A stretch of 64,000 nucleotides of DNA from Coleofasciculus sp040219735 (GCA_040219735.1 JAVJRX010000178.1), one strand, 5' to 3'; shown: positions 1 to 8,330, counted from the stretch's first letter. Numbers and translations are program-made. Notes: generated by a model from the letters alone, not told the origin.

Positions 1-321
1 AAAAAAACTAAACTGATATCCCTGGTGCATGAAGAAAATAAAAGCATCATTTGGCAGGGGTTTAGGAAAGTTATTTTCCTCTAATAACTCTATAGCCCAT
101 TCTCTCAAATAGGGGAGATGCTTAAAAAAGCAGTCAGAGCCGCGCAAGAATTGACCCGCACCATGCCCCATCTCCAGGATAAATTCTTGATAGGCTTTTG
201 GTAGAGAAATTCCTAACTCCTGTTCAAGTTTATTGATTTCGGAAGCTGTACACCCAACTAACTCATCTGGCTGTACCAGTCCTAGTTGTTGTAGCTGTTG
301 TTTAACTGTATCTAAATACAC
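1..321 (-). CDS. SUKH (SMI1/KNR4) family protein, probable toxin immunity protein, cut by the window edge
   Basis: The gene runs off the left edge, so only the first 107 codons are visible. The GTG at 321 is chosen because GAGG lies eight bases upstream and an in-frame stop sits just beyond it. The visible part contains KLEQELGISLPKAYQEF followed by ILEMGHGAG, the signature of the SMI1/KNR4 (SUKH) fold, whose members often act as cytoplasmic immunity proteins against nuclease and deaminase toxins. It lies 141 bases downstream of the toxin-deaminase gene on the same strand, the usual toxin-then-immunity order. That it neutralises this particular deaminase is inference. Confidence 0.72.
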   Translation of the reverse strand, partial: MYLDTVKQQLQQLGLVQPDELVGCTASEINKLEQELGISLPKAYQEFILEMGHGAGQFLRGSDCFFKHLPYLREWAIELLEENNFPKPLPNDAFIFFMHQGYQFSFF

Positions 322-462
322 ATCTATATCCTCGATTCAATCTTGCATCAATAATATCTTTTAAGTTTAATCGCTGCATCCCAGGTTTTTGAGAATAGGG
401 GGAGAAATGGGACTCATTATGCGTCTTATACTATCTCCCCCCATCCTCTCCATAATCAGCAA

Positions 463-873
463 TCAAACGGTATTGACATCGTTGATGTTCAGGACAATGT
501 TTGGAAACCGCTGACGAAATTGCTTAATGACGTAGCTACAGGATACACAAGGCGGTCTTTCCGTGACTAGATTGACAGTACCTTGAATCTCTGGAGTTTG
601 GGCATATCGAGAAGCCAATTCCTCAAGAAGTTTATACTCACTATCATAAGCTCGTGAATGTCCAGGAGGAGATTCAAAGGTTTTAAATAAAGGCTGCTGA
701 GGTAAGCTAATAGTTCCGGGGCGAATTGCCTGACCACTGACGGCTATGAGTTCACCACTGTCATTTCCAATCTGAAACTCAGCAATAGCAATATTTCGGC
801 GCTGTCCTATCCCCAACTCATGCCGAAGCTGAGCAATGCGAATACACCAGCTTTCTGGGTTATTGTTTACCAT
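463..873 (-). CDS. Toxin-deaminase domain protein (BURPS668_1122-like), orphan toxin tip
   Basis: A 136-residue protein that is almost entirely a nucleic-acid deaminase fold. Residues 26-48 read like the first deaminase strands (NIAIAEF, ELIAVSGQ). Residues 77-83 are DSEYKLL, with Glu79 in the proton-shuttle position, and residues 107-112 are PPCVSC, the zinc-binding PCxxC motif, followed by VIKQFRQRFPNIVL. The first metal-ligand position is Asp rather than the usual His or Cys, which I recall as tolerated in this toxin family. No signal peptide, secretion domain or repeat precedes it, and no clear ribosome binding site lies upstream. It therefore looks like a detached C-terminal toxin cassette. 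Its target (DNA, RNA or nucleotide) cannot be read from sequence. Confidence 0.68.
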   Translation of the reverse strand: MVNNNPESWCIRIAQLRHELGIGQRRNIAIAEFQIGNDSGELIAVSGQAIRPGTISLPQQPLFKTFESPPGHSRAYDSEYKLLEELASRYAQTPEIQGTVNLVTERPPCVSCSYVIKQFRQRFPNIVLNINDVNTV

Positions 874-1048
874 ATTAAGTTAATTGAATATATAGTTTAA
901 AATAATAGTCTACTTAATACTATAGCGGTTTTTAATATGTTTTGCATTCTTAGAGCAGCAGAGGAGCTAAGAGAGAATTTTCAGCTAGAAGCTGGAAACC
1001 CGATGAAATAATGAGACTAAATAGAAAAGTTTTTGCTCAATTTGGTGT

Positions 1049-1072
1049 AGGGGCAATTCATGAATCGCCCCT
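1049..1072. terminator. Near-perfect palindrome downstream of groL
   Basis: AGGGGC and GCCCCT arms enclose AATTCATGAATC, giving a 24-base hairpin with two mismatches. It starts 14 bases past the groL stop, where a transcript end would be expected. There is no T-run, so termination is inferred. The same GTAGGGGC-type palindromes recur between genes elsewhere in this window. Confidence 0.5.
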
Positions 1073-1085
1073 AAAACGTCAGCGA

Positions 1086-2720
1086 TTAGTAATCGAAATC
1101 GCCCATACCAGCACCAGCGCCAGCACCAGCACCTTCCTTGGGTTCAGGCTTGTCAACTACGATACATTCAGTAGTCAATACCATCCCCGCGATAGAGGCT
1201 GCATTTTGCAGGGCGGAACGAGTCACCTTGGCGGGATCAACGATACCGGCTTCAAACATATCAACGAACTCATTCGTCGCCGCGTTGTAGCCAACATTAA
1301 AGTCTTTCTCTTTCACCCGCTCAGCGATAACCGCACCATTTTGACCCGCATTCTCAGCAATCCGCTTCAGGGGCGCGGCTAGCGCACGAGAAACAATCAT
1401 TGCCCCAATCAAACCTTCACCGGTCAGGTTTTCATTTGCCCAAGATTCCAGGGTAGGAGTCAGATGAGCCAGAGTCGTACCACCACCGGGAACAATCCCT
1501 TCTTCTACCGCCGCCTTGGTCGCGTTAATCGCGTCTTCTAAGCGCAGCTTGCGGTCTTTCATTTCAGTTTCCGTCGCCGCCCCGACTTTTACCACCGCAA
1601 CGCCACCGGACAGCTTCGCCAAACGCTCTTGCAGTTTCTCCTTGTCGTAGGAAGAATCCGATTCTTCAATCTGACGACGGATTTGTTCACAACGGGCTTT
1701 AACCGCCGCTTCGTTGCCTTCAGCCACAATTGTGGTATTGTCTTTGGTGATGTTGATGCGACGCGCTTTACCCAGCATATCTAGCTTGGTGTTTTCCAGC
1801 TTCAGACCCGCGTCTTCGGTGATCACTTGACCACCTGTCAATACCGCGATATCTTCCAGCATAGCCTTACGGCGATCGCCAAAACCAGGAGCTTTAACCG
1901 CAGCGACGTTGAGCACACCGCGCAGACGGTTGACCACCAGAGTCGCCAGGGCTTCTTTTTCAATGTCTTCAGCCAAAATTAGCAGAGGACGACTCGAACG
2001 AGCAACTTGCTCTAGCACAGGTACTATATCCTGAACCAGGGTAATTTTCTTATCGGTAATCAGGATGAAGGGTTCTTCCAGAATCGCTTCCATCCGCTCC
2101 ATATCGGTGGCGAAGTAGGGCGAGATGTAGCCCTTGTCAAAGCGCATCCCTTCGGTGATTTCTAATTCAGTGGTCATAGACTTCCCTTCTTCGAGGGAAA
2201 TCACGCCTTCTTTGCCCACCTTATCCATTGCTTGGGCAATCATCGAGCCAACTTCTTCGTCGTTACCGGCAGAGATGGAACCGACTTGAGCAATGGCTTT
2301 AGAATCTTCAACAGGACGGGCATTTTCGGCAATCTTGTCCACCAAGAAAGCAATGGCTTTGTCAATCCCCCGCTTCAAGGCGATGGCATTCGCACCAGCC
2401 GCAACATTCCGCAATCCTTCTTTGACCATGGCATGAGCCAGGACAGTAGCGGTTGTAGTACCGTCACCCGCCGCATCATTAGTCTTAGACGCAGCTTGAC
2501 GAATCAGGGCGACACCCGTGTTTTCTACGTGGTCTTCCAATTCGATTTCTTTAGCAATGGTCACTCCGTCATTGACAATTTGAGGAGCGCCAAATTTTTT
2601 CTCCAGAACCACGTTGCGACCTTTTGGACCGAGGGTAACGGCAACGGCTTCTGCCAGAATATCCATACCCTTTTCCAGGGCGCGACGAGCATTTTCGTTG
2701 TAAATGATGCGCTTAGCCAT
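1086..2720 (-). CDS. groL: Chaperonin GroEL (60 kDa subunit)
   Basis: Full-length 544-residue GroEL, the ring ATPase that with GroES refolds proteins in the cytoplasm. Visible hallmarks are AVAVTLGPKGRNVVLEK near residues 25-41, NDGVTIAKEIELED, the ATP-binding DAAGDGTTTATVLA near residues 86-99, and GIVPGGGTTLA near residue 410. The C-terminus has a Gly-Ala repeat (GAGAGAGAGMGDFDY) instead of the GGM tail of E. coli, as is common for cyanobacterial groES-linked GroEL1. It follows groS by 124 bases on the same strand and should be co-transcribed from the CIRCE/K-box promoter. Confidence 0.98.
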   Translation of the reverse strand: MAKRIIYNENARRALEKGMDILAEAVAVTLGPKGRNVVLEKKFGAPQIVNDGVTIAKEIELEDHVENTGVALIRQAASKTNDAAGDGTTTATVLAHAMVKEGLRNVAAGANAIALKRGIDKAIAFLVDKIAENARPVEDSKAIAQVGSISAGNDEEVGSMIAQAMDKVGKEGVISLEEGKSMTTELEITEGMRFDKGYISPYFATDMERMEAILEEPFILITDKKITLVQDIVPVLEQVARSSRPLLILAEDIEKEALATLVVNRLRGVLNVAAVKAPGFGDRRKAMLEDIAVLTGGQVITEDAGLKLENTKLDMLGKARRINITKDNTTIVAEGNEAAVKARCEQIRRQIEESDSSYDKEKLQERLAKLSGGVAVVKVGAATETEMKDRKLRLEDAINATKAAVEEGIVPGGGTTLAHLTPTLESWANENLTGEGLIGAMIVSRALAAPLKRIAENAGQNGAVIAERVKEKDFNVGYNAATNEFVDMFEAGIVDPAKVTRSALQNAASIAGMVLTTECIVVDKPEPKEGAGAGAGAGMGDFDY

Positions 2721-2844
2721 AGATTTCAGTGATGTTGAGTCTGAGAATTGAACGGTGAATTATTAGAAATTGGGATGAGTTCATCATTCAGGAGAATTGC
2801 CAGATCCCTGGCTTGGTGTACTCCTGAACGTTTAGGGAGCATGA

Positions 2845-3156
2845 CTAGGAAACGACGGCGAGGATGTCTTTTTCTGAAAGTAGAACATACTCCTCGTTGC
2901 CTAGTTTGATATCAGTACCGGCATACTTAGAGTAGAGAACTTTGTCGCCAATTTTGACTTCCAGTTCCGAGCGAGAGCCATCATCGTTGCGCTTGCCAGG
3001 ACCTGTCGCGACAATTTCCCCGATTTGAGGCTTCTCTTTCGCGTTGTCGGGTAACAAGATGCCACCTGCAGTTTTCTCTTCAGCGGCACTGACCTTGACA
3101 AAAACGCGATCGCCTAATGGCTTGACTGTAGAAACACTCAGAGATACGGCTGCCAT
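2845..3156 (-). CDS. groS: Co-chaperonin GroES
   Basis: The 103-residue cap of the GroEL ring. The sequence shows VKPLGDRVFVKVSAAEEKTAGGILLPD, here cited by its parts VKPLGDRVFVK and TAGGILLPD (mobile loop), then KIGDKVLYSKYAGTDI. The frame extends upstream to 3222, but the ATG at 3156 is preferred: GGAGG lies seven bases before it, MAAVSLSVSTVKPLGDR matches cyanobacterial GroES N-termini, and the extension would run into the CIRCE operator. Confidence 0.97.
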   Translation of the reverse strand: MAAVSLSVSTVKPLGDRVFVKVSAAEEKTAGGILLPDNAKEKPQIGEIVATGPGKRNDDGSRSELEVKIGDKVLYSKYAGTDIKLGNEEYVLLSEKDILAVVS

Positions 3157-3215
3157 TGAATTCCCTCCTAATTTGCGTGGTTTAGTCTCACTTCGCACTT
3201 TCTGCTGTTGAGTGA

Positions 3216-3242
3216 TTAGCACTCTCTGCTTCTGAGTGCTAA
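3216..3242 (-). promoter_or_regulatory. CIRCE operator of groESL
   Basis: TTAGCACTC, nine spacer bases, GAGTGCTAA: a perfect match to the CIRCE inverted repeat bound by the HrcA repressor. It lies 60 bases upstream of the groS start and overlaps the proposed -10 element, so HrcA binding would block transcription until heat stress inactivates it. Confidence 0.97.
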
Positions 3243-3270
3243 TTTACTCAACTAAGGCATCAAACTGCAA
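3241..3270 (-). promoter_or_regulatory. Candidate sigma-70-type promoter of groESL
   Basis: On the minus strand TTGCAG (3270-3265) and TAAATT (3246-3241) are separated by 18 bases. The -10 box shares two bases with CIRCE, as expected for a repressor-controlled promoter. The assignment rests on spacing and position only. Confidence 0.5.
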
Positions 3271-3281
3271 TCAATGTCCGG

Positions 3282-3297
3282 GTACGGGTTCCCGAAC
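3282..3297 (-). promoter_or_regulatory. K-box upstream of groESL
   Basis: On the minus strand GTTCGGGAACCCGTAC fits the K-box consensus GTTCGG-NNAN-CCNNAC, described (from memory) for light- and heat-responsive groE control in cyanobacteria independent of HrcA. It lies just upstream of the proposed -35 region, an appropriate activator position. Confidence 0.75.
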
Positions 3298-3441
3298 TAA
3301 AGGATGGGTGGTGAAGTAGGGGTGTTGGGTGAGGGGTAGGGCGAGTTTGGCAAAAAAGTTAGGTAAAACAATTAGTGTTTGTCCCTAAACCCGCCCCGGA
3401 AAGACGAATAATGGCACGTCTGGAACACTTAAAACTCAAGA

Positions 3442-3467
3442 CCTGTAGTGACGCGCTACCCTACAGG
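3442..3467. repeat. Short inverted repeat CCTGTAG/CTACAGG
   Basis: Seven-base arms at 3442-3448 and 3461-3467 with a 12-base loop, in the region between the groS promoter and the [2Fe-2S] gene. It resembles the GTAG-ended palindromes scattered through the window. No function is evident. Confidence 0.5.
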
Positions 3468-3496
3468 ATAATGGGAATTTTTAGGGGGTAAGACAG

Positions 3497-4033
3497 ATGA
3501 ATACAGCATCAGACAAAACACTGTTGGCAAAAAATGTACATAGCCTAGGACTCAATCAAATTCAACGCCATATTTTGCTGTGCGCTGACCAGACTAAACC
3601 GAAGTGCTGCTCTAAACAAGCGGGTCTTGATTCCTGGGACTACTTAAAAACCCGTCTGAAACAGCTCAAGCTGGATCAACCCACTCAGGAGCGACAAAGC
3701 TGCGTCTTTCGTACCAAAGCCAACTGTCTGCGCGTCTGTGCTAGCGGTCCAATTCTGGTGGTTTACCCTGATGGCGTTTGGTATCGTAACGCGACGCCAG
3801 AGGTCATCGAACGCATTATCCAAGAGCATCTTATTGGAAACAAGATTGTCGAAGACTATGCTTTTTTAATTCATCCTCTTCCAGAAACCGATCAATCTCC
3901 TATCTCCGAACCAGCAGGAGTTAAAAGAGCCGACAGTCAATTCAAACCGCAGATAACTCCCGAAAAAGTCGCCCGTGTAGATCAACCCAAAAGCCCTTGG
4001 ACCCAGATTTTCCAGCGCTTCTGGAGGAGCTAA
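3497..4033 (+). CDS. Thioredoxin-like (2Fe-2S) ferredoxin domain protein
   Basis: A 178-residue protein. The N-terminal 125 residues form a Shethna/NuoE-like [2Fe-2S] domain: cysteines at 29, 37 and 38 (LLCADQTKPKCC), Cys69, then Cys77 and Cys81 in KANCLRVCASGPILVVYPDG, followed by WYRNATPEVIERIIQEHLI. This domain probably carries one [2Fe-2S] cluster, but the electron partner is unknown. Residues 126-178 are a low-complexity, proline-rich tail ending in WTQIFQRFWRS. An AGGGGG ribosome binding site lies upstream of the ATG. Transcribed away from groESL. Confidence 0.85.
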   Translation: MNTASDKTLLAKNVHSLGLNQIQRHILLCADQTKPKCCSKQAGLDSWDYLKTRLKQLKLDQPTQERQSCVFRTKANCLRVCASGPILVVYPDGVWYRNATPEVIERIIQEHLIGNKIVEDYAFLIHPLPETDQSPISEPAGVKRADSQFKPQITPEKVARVDQPKSPWTQIFQRFWRS

Positions 4034-4184
4034 GTAGGTGGGAAAAATTAAACTTAACGGCTTTTCTCACCCTGACTACTGGAGAGCCTTTAGTTTCCTG
4101 GTTCAGTAGACTAACATAGGACGTAAACTACCCGCCGACTAACCGAATCGAGCGGTCTAGCGGGGGTCTCCACGGGGGGAGAAA

Positions 4185-4835
4185 ATGAAAGAAAACGTTA
4201 TCAGAACTAACAAGCAACTGCTGCTGATTGACGATGACCCTAATTTAATTTTGCTCGTTAAGGACTACCTAGAGTTTCGCGGGTACAAAGTGATCACGGC
4301 GGAAAATGGTCGAGAGGCGCTGGATGTTTTAGAGCAAGATATTCCAGACATGATCATTTGTGATGTGATGATGCCAGAGATGGATGGCTATGCTCTGGTT
4401 GAGTATGTTCGGCAAGATCCGCGCATGAACTGGGTTCCCGTGCTATTTCTCTCTGCCAAAGGACAAAGCCATGATCGGGTAAAGGGACTCAACACCGGCG
4501 CCGATGTTTACATGGTCAAACCATTTGAGCCAGAAGAATTGGTCGCTCAAGTTGAATCTTCTCTGAGACAGGCTAGCCGCTTAACGACTCGCTCCCCGAC
4601 ACCTGCAGGAGAGCCGCCATCTAACATTAAAGTTCCCGCCCATGTGGAATTGACACCAACTGAACTGAAGGTTGTACAGTTTGTGGCACGGGGATTGGCA
4701 AATCGGGAAATTGCTAAGGAGCTTAATGTGAGTCAGCGCACGATTGAAAGCCATGTTTCTAATATGCTAAGCAAAACTGGATTGCATAACCGTACCGAAT
4801 TAGCTCGTTGGGCAATTGAAAGTTGTCAGGCTTAG
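4185..4835 (+). CDS. rre1: NarL-family response regulator, Rre1/Ycf29-like
   Basis: A 216-residue response regulator. The receiver domain (about 11-128) has the acidic pocket LLIDDDPN, phospho-acceptor Asp60 in IICDVMMPEMDG, and Lys112 in VKPFEPEELV. The output is a LuxR-type HTH (about 155-212) with LTPTELKVVQF, REIAKELNVSQRT and ESHVSNML. From memory the sequence is very close to cyanobacterial Rre1 (Ycf29 in plastids), which acts with Hik34/Hik2-type kinases on heat and osmotic stress genes including chaperones. Its position 1 kb from groESL fits but is not proof. The start follows a GGGGGGAG ribosome binding site. No kinase gene is adjacent. Confidence 0.85.
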   Translation: MKENVIRTNKQLLLIDDDPNLILLVKDYLEFRGYKVITAENGREALDVLEQDIPDMIICDVMMPEMDGYALVEYVRQDPRMNWVPVLFLSAKGQSHDRVKGLNTGADVYMVKPFEPEELVAQVESSLRQASRLTTRSPTPAGEPPSNIKVPAHVELTPTELKVVQFVARGLANREIAKELNVSQRTIESHVSNMLSKTGLHNRTELARWAIESCQA

Positions 4836-4889
4836 GGGTCATTGTCTCATGTCATTCGTCATTCGCCAAAAACTTCCATACCTGAGTCA

Positions 4890-4946
4890 GGGCGGGTTGA
4901 GTCTCATCTAGGTGAGGTAATAAACGATAATAGTGAAACCCGCCCC
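4890..4946. repeat. GGGCGGGTT/AAACCCGCCCC interspersed inverted repeat
   Basis: Left arm GGGCGGGTT at 4890 and right arm AAACCCGCCCC ending at 4946 bracket about 40 unrelated-looking bases. It is one of at least seven such elements in this window (see 12232, 13382, 34452, 52185, 53941, 63364), all between genes. Confidence 0.75.
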
Positions 4947-5099
4947 GACACAAGCGCCATGCCCGACTAGCAAGGGCGTTGGGTCAAAATTCAAAACTCA
5001 AAACTATTCCCTGTTCCATCTTGTGATTCATAGTTCGTTACAATTGAGAGGACACGACGCACTATGCATCAAGGACGAAGGACAAAGGACAAATGACCG

Positions 5100-5837
5100 A
5101 TGGCTGAACTTCCTCAAACCTTAGACGAAGCGATCGCTCAAGCTCGCGAAGCGACACAAGCTGCTCTCAATGATGGATATACTCGCCTGCAAGTCGAGTT
5201 AGTTTTTCCAGAGATTGCCTTGCAAGCCCAGTCCCTTGCATGGCAATTTACCCCTATCTTTGAACAGTATGGTTCGGGGCTAAAGGTTCTCTTTCCTGAT
5301 ACTGGGGCTGCTGCACTCGCCCGTCGAGACTGGGGAGAAACACCGTTTAAAGTGACAGACATTGGCACAAGTCGCTCCCCTGTCGAAAGTAGAATTCAGC
5401 CAGAGGATGAGGCGTTTTTGATTGTTGCTCCCTCGGCGGTGGAAGTGACTCAAGTGGAAAAAATCTGCAATTTGGCTGGCGATCGCCCCTGCGTTTTACT
5501 CATTCCCCAGCTTGAAGATCTCAAAGTGGTTGGTATTGGCTACGCCGCACGTCAACTCCGTGAACGGTTTCTCAGCACCCTAACCTCTTGTTACTACGTC
5601 CAACCTCTTGATGGGGCGGCTCTTTTGCGGGTTTATCCGGGAATGTGGCAAATCTTGCTGGAGGGGGAAAATGCCTATCAGCTTATTGCTGAAGAACCGC
5701 AAAAACCTGTAGGAGATGCCTTAGAATTGATTATTGCCAAAGCAACGGGTAGCACTGACTCAGAAGAAGTGTCTGCGCCCAAAAAAACAGGGTTTCTCTC
5801 TACACTACAGAGCTTTTTAGATGCATTGAGTCGTTAA
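5100..5837 (+). CDS. DUF1995 domain protein (LPA3-like)
   Basis: A 245-residue soluble protein of the DUF1995 family, conserved in cyanobacteria and plastids. The plant relative LPA3 helps photosystem II accumulation. Recognisable segments are LPQTLDEAIAQAREATQAAL at the N-terminus, LQVELVFPEI, VLFPDTGAAALARRDW and QILLEGENAYQLI. It begins ATGGCTGAA right after a CAAATGACCG stretch without a clear Shine-Dalgarno. A role in photosystem assembly is inference from the plant homologue. The last 40 residues are a variable tail. Confidence 0.85.
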   Translation: MAELPQTLDEAIAQAREATQAALNDGYTRLQVELVFPEIALQAQSLAWQFTPIFEQYGSGLKVLFPDTGAAALARRDWGETPFKVTDIGTSRSPVESRIQPEDEAFLIVAPSAVEVTQVEKICNLAGDRPCVLLIPQLEDLKVVGIGYAARQLRERFLSTLTSCYYVQPLDGAALLRVYPGMWQILLEGENAYQLIAEEPQKPVGDALELIIAKATGSTDSEEVSAPKKTGFLSTLQSFLDALSR

Positions 5838-6026
5838 TCAAAAATCTAAACACTAAACTTCAAAACCACACGATAGACAGCGTCTTTTTCCAAAAAAAAT
5901 GTTGAAAAAGCGTCATTTATGATATGATTCTACACTTAAATATGTCAATGCGATAATTGAAATTGAATAGAAAATTCCGATAGAGGGTGCAAAAACCAAC
6001 CGTAAATCTTCCCTGGAAAATGTCCA

Positions 6027-7481
6027 ATGAATCCTTCTTGTGAGGAGAATGAGCCAAACCTATTCCATAGGGAAGCATCTCTCCAAGCCTTCTTCGATCT
6101 TTCTCCTGATTTGTTGTGTATCCGTGACAGTAATGGGTATTTTAGGGAACTCAACTCCGTTTGGGAAAAGACTCTAGGCTGGACGTTGGATGAACTGCGA
6201 TCGCGTCCTTGGTTAGAGTTTGTTCATCCTGATGATGTGGCATTTACTTTTGATATGGAGAATCAATGTTACACTCTCCAGGATAATACAACCCCGATAC
6301 GCCTTAAACATCGCTTTCGTTGTCGAGACGGAAGCTATCGTTGGCTGTCTTGGCGTTTGGGAGCCTATCAAAATAGTGTCAGCTATGGCATTGCCCAAGA
6401 TGTCACCGAAAGCAATTGGCGAGGCAGTCAGGCTTATCGTAAAGGAGTACAGGAAACCGTTAAACTACGGGATCAAGCGATCGCGGCGAGTAGTGTTGGC
6501 ATTGTCATTGCTGATGCGCGTTTGCCGGATATGCCCCTTATCTATGTTAATCCTGCCTTTGAGAAAATAACGGGTTACTCTGCCGCTGAAGTCTTGGGTT
6601 ACAATTGCCGTTTCTTGCAAGGAAAAGATACTAATCAGCCTGCGGTGACTCAACTTCGTGCTGCGATAAAAGCTGGACAACATTGCACCGTTACCTTACT
6701 CAATTACCGGAAAGATGGAACACCGTTCTGGAATGAATTGACAATTTCGCCCATTCATGATGATAGAAATAATCTGACTCATTTCGTTGGAATTCAATCG
6801 GATATTAGCGATCGCATCAAAGCTGAACAAGCTCTGCGCTTAGAACAACAAAAGTCAGAAAAGTTATTGCTAAACATTTTACCCAAGACTATTGTTGAGC
6901 AATTAAAACAATTTGAGGGAACTTTAGCGCAACAATTTACTGAAGCCACTATCTTATTTGCCGATATTGTCGGTTTTACTCACTTTGCGGCTCAAATATC
7001 TCCCTTAGAACTGCTTAATCTATTAAATCAGATTTTTTCTGTTTTTGATCAATTAGCCGAAAAACATGGCATTGAGAAAATCAAAACGATTGGCGATGCT
7101 TATATGGCTGTGGCGGGTTTACCTGTAGTGAATGATCTCCATGCCGAGGCAATTGCTCAAATGGCATTGGATATGCAACAAGCCATTCAACAGTTTAAAA
7201 CACCACAAGGGGAACCCTTCCAAATTCGCATTGGCATTAATACGGGACTTGTGGTAGCGGGTGTAATTGGGATTAAAAAGTTTAGCTATGATCTTTGGGG
7301 AGATGCGGTTAATGTGGCGTCTCGCATGGAATCATCTGGACTTCCGGGGAAAATTCAAGTGACGGCGGCGACAAAAAAGCGTTTGCAGGATCAGTATGTA
7401 TTTGAAGAACGGGGTGCGATCGTGGTTAAGGGAAAAGGGAAAATGACCAGCTATTGGCTGATCGGGAAGCAGGAGAAATAG
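6027..7481 (+). CDS. PAS-LOV-adenylate cyclase (blue-light-activated, mPAC-like)
   Basis: A 484-residue cytoplasmic class III cyclase. Residues about 15-130 are a PAS domain and 145-265 a LOV domain with GYNCRFLQGKDT, where Cys194 would form the flavin adduct. A short helical linker (266-290) precedes the catalytic domain. Metal aspartates are Asp313 (FADIVGFT) and Asp357 (KTIGDAYM); substrate-selecting Lys353 and Asp422 (YDLWGDAVNV) indicate ATP rather than GTP; Asn429 and Arg433 are the transition-state residues. The length and domain order match what I recall of mPAC from Microcoleus chthonoplastes PCC 7420. It should raise cAMP in blue light. Monocistronic; the GNAT gene downstream is convergent. 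Confidence 0.95.
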   Translation: MNPSCEENEPNLFHREASLQAFFDLSPDLLCIRDSNGYFRELNSVWEKTLGWTLDELRSRPWLEFVHPDDVAFTFDMENQCYTLQDNTTPIRLKHRFRCRDGSYRWLSWRLGAYQNSVSYGIAQDVTESNWRGSQAYRKGVQETVKLRDQAIAASSVGIVIADARLPDMPLIYVNPAFEKITGYSAAEVLGYNCRFLQGKDTNQPAVTQLRAAIKAGQHCTVTLLNYRKDGTPFWNELTISPIHDDRNNLTHFVGIQSDISDRIKAEQALRLEQQKSEKLLLNILPKTIVEQLKQFEGTLAQQFTEATILFADIVGFTHFAAQISPLELLNLLNQIFSVFDQLAEKHGIEKIKTIGDAYMAVAGLPVVNDLHAEAIAQMALDMQQAIQQFKTPQGEPFQIRIGINTGLVVAGVIGIKKFSYDLWGDAVNVASRMESSGLPGKIQVTAATKKRLQDQYVFEERGAIVVKGKGKMTSYWLIGKQEK

Positions 7482-7566
7482 AGACGTAAGGTGTGGAACG
7501 TCTGGAGAGGTGCGGATGTGCAGGGGAGATGAGGAAGATAAGGGAGTTCAAAACTCACGCACTATA

Positions 7567-8046
7567 CTATAGTTGTTTGACATAAACGCGATCGCACCGC
7601 TTTGTCTCTACCCCTGTGGTTTGCTGATAGCCGCTATTTTCATAAAGCTGGATGGCTTCTTGGAGAGCGCTGGCGGTTTCAATCCAAATTTTTTGGAAAC
7701 CCCGGTTGGCAATTGTTTGTTCAAGCTGTTGCAATAAAAATTTACCGATCCCTTCACCTCGAACCTCTGGAAGGAGGTACATTTTGCGGATCTCTACAGC
7801 GTTTTCGCCGCGTTCGACAGGATAATACGCCGACGTTCCCACAACTTTACCAAGGTATTCTATCACCCAAAACTCTCCCCCAACCGTTTGATAGAAGGTT
7901 TCGACGTCAACCACATCACGATCAGCTCCCCTAGGTTCCCAGGTTAAGCCGTATTCTGACAAGACGGAACCAATCACCTCAGCGGCGGTGACGCGATCTC
8001 GCGGTTCCCAGTCACGAATTAAAAAGTCACGGTAATAGGTTTTCAT
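7567..8046 (-). CDS. GNAT family N-acetyltransferase
   Basis: A 159-residue acetyltransferase from the ATG at 8046 (the frame extends to a TTG at 8061, which is less likely). The acetyl-CoA-binding motif A is clear: MYLLPEVRGEGIGKFLLQQL, and WIETASALQEAIQLYENSGY is the typical C-terminal motif B region. The substrate is not predictable. It converges on the cyclase gene, with 85 bases between the stops. Confidence 0.88.
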   Translation of the reverse strand: MKTYYRDFLIRDWEPRDRVTAAEVIGSVLSEYGLTWEPRGADRDVVDVETFYQTVGGEFWVIEYLGKVVGTSAYYPVERGENAVEIRKMYLLPEVRGEGIGKFLLQQLEQTIANRGFQKIWIETASALQEAIQLYENSGYQQTTGVETKRCDRVYVKQL

Positions 8047-8105
8047 CGTATACGAAATCAAAGCTATCGAGTTTTATTATCGTCTTTGGTTGCCTCTCGA
8101 TCAAC

Positions 8106-8330
8106 TCTCAGCTATCAGACAAGCCCTTCATTGATTTTTTAATCACCCAAGCCCTAGAAATTGCGACTAAATACCAGTTACCGATACAATTTCATACGGG
8201 TTTTGGTGACCCGGATTTGGATCTGCGCTTGAGCAACCATCTGTATCTGCGATCGCTCCTCGAAGATAAACGCTTTGAAAACGTCCCCATTGTCCTACTG
8301 CACGCGGCTTATCCCTATTTAAAAGAATAA
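8106..8330 (+). pseudogene. Amidohydrolase-family fragment
   Basis: An open reading of 74 codons ends at TAA 8330 and contains KYQLPIQFHTGFGDPDLDLR and VPIVLLHAAYPY, the internal FHTGFGD and LLHAAYP strands of TIM-barrel amidohydrolases. There is no start codon, and neither the N-terminal metal site nor the C-terminal half is present. This is the only coding signal in the gap 8047-8381. It is a relic of a gene normally near 400 residues. Confidence 0.7.

Noticed and set aside
2232..2732. A 166-codon plus-strand frame opposite groL
   Set aside because: It is the antisense of a strongly conserved gene, has no family resemblance and no ribosome binding site.
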